NCBI GenBank assembly: GCA_047630355.1
Contig: JBLHXN010000088.1
Location: 1 to 13,842, forward strand
Length of the DNA stretch: 13,842 bases
Direction: 5' to 3'
From: JANQUM01 sp047630355
GTDB lineage: Bacteria; Bacteroidota; Bacteroidia; Cytophagales; Spirosomataceae
Part shown: positions 13,640 through 13,842 of the stretch, in pieces
Layout: every line of letters begins with the position of its first letter
Numbering within the stretch: position 1 is the first letter of the stretch
The notes under the pieces: generated by a model
Seen by the model: only the letters and a program-made list of their open reading frames with translations
Databases searched by the model: none
What the model was told of the DNA's origin: nothing
Translations under genes and position numbers: made by a program

Positions 13640-13842
13640 ATGGATAGATTATTAGGTTTTATATTCACAATACTCGGCTGGACAGTAGTCGGCCACGTAC
13701 CTGACCACGTCAAAAAAGCCACCTTTGCAGTTTGTCCGCACAATACTTGGAAAGACTTCTTTGTTGGCTTAGGCCTACGGGCAAAAATTAGGCGAAATAT
13801 TGGTTTCTTTGGTAAAGCAGAGCTGTTCAGACCTCCGTTTGG
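13640..13842 (+). CDS. 1-acyl-sn-glycerol-3-phosphate acyltransferase-like protein, N-terminal part; runs off the window
   Basis: Sixty-seven codons are visible. They hold the acyltransferase HX4D motif as HNTWKD (H34, D39) in CPHNTWKDFFVGLGLR, followed by IGFFGKAELFRPPFG, which corresponds to the second conserved block (GKxELFxxPFG). A hydrophobic N-terminus (4-17) suggests membrane association. Relatives move an acyl chain onto lysophosphatidate or a related lysolipid. The ATG at 13640 lies 9 bases after the protease stop, so it belongs to the same operon as accA. The substrate and the remainder of the protein are outside the window. Confidence 0.8.
   Translation, partial: MDRLLGFIFTILGWTVVGHVPDHVKKATFAVCPHNTWKDFFVGLGLRAKIRRNIGFFGKAELFRPPF

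Overview
The window looks like chromosomal DNA from a Bacteroidota bacterium, probably of the Cytophagales type. I infer this from gene content (RskA-type anti-sigma factor paired with an ECF sigma factor, tandem SurA/PpiC-type isomerases followed by a MoxR ATPase, a beta-CASP hydrolase next to accA), from moderate-to-low GC, from weak ribosome-binding sites, and from promoter boxes of the Bacteroidota form TTTG-N19-TAnnTTTG. No insertion sequence, tRNA, rRNA, CRISPR array or phage gene is visible. Most genes are ordinary housekeeping genes.

Layout. (1) Positions 1-1763, minus strand: a tight operon, in transcription order an ECF sigma factor, its membrane anti-sigma factor and a thiolase-family enzyme cut by the window edge. 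(2) Positions 1764-2032: a non-coding divergent region. It holds the most unusual structure here: on the minus strand a perfect TTTG-N19-TACATTTG promoter, then about 113 bases with three predicted hairpins, a well-placed Shine-Dalgarno, a 17-codon ORF and an intrinsic terminator, all just upstream of the sigma gene. (3) Positions 2033-3079: an agmatine deiminase family gene on its own. (4) Positions 3194-7878: an envelope-biogenesis operon with a lipoprotein isomerase (two PpiC domains plus an OmpA-like segment), a SurA-like periplasmic isomerase overlapping it by one base, and a MoxR AAA+ ATPase. (5) A strong bidirectional terminator at 7902-7938, then dacB (PBP4) convergent on the minus strand. 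(6) From 9466 to the window end: a plus-strand operon of beta-CASP metallo-hydrolase, accA, HAD phosphatase, site-2 protease and a PlsC-type acyltransferase (cut by the edge), with gaps of 1-9 bases.

How they fit together. Blocks 4 and 5 concern outer-membrane protein folding and peptidoglycan. Block 6 combines fatty-acid initiation (AccA) and phospholipid acylation (PlsC-like) with an RNA-processing type hydrolase and an intramembrane protease. Block 1 is an envelope-sensing type regulator transcribed with an acyl-CoA enzyme. Several genes start with GTG or TTG, and two starts (9466, 12482) were chosen downstream of the longest possible frame.
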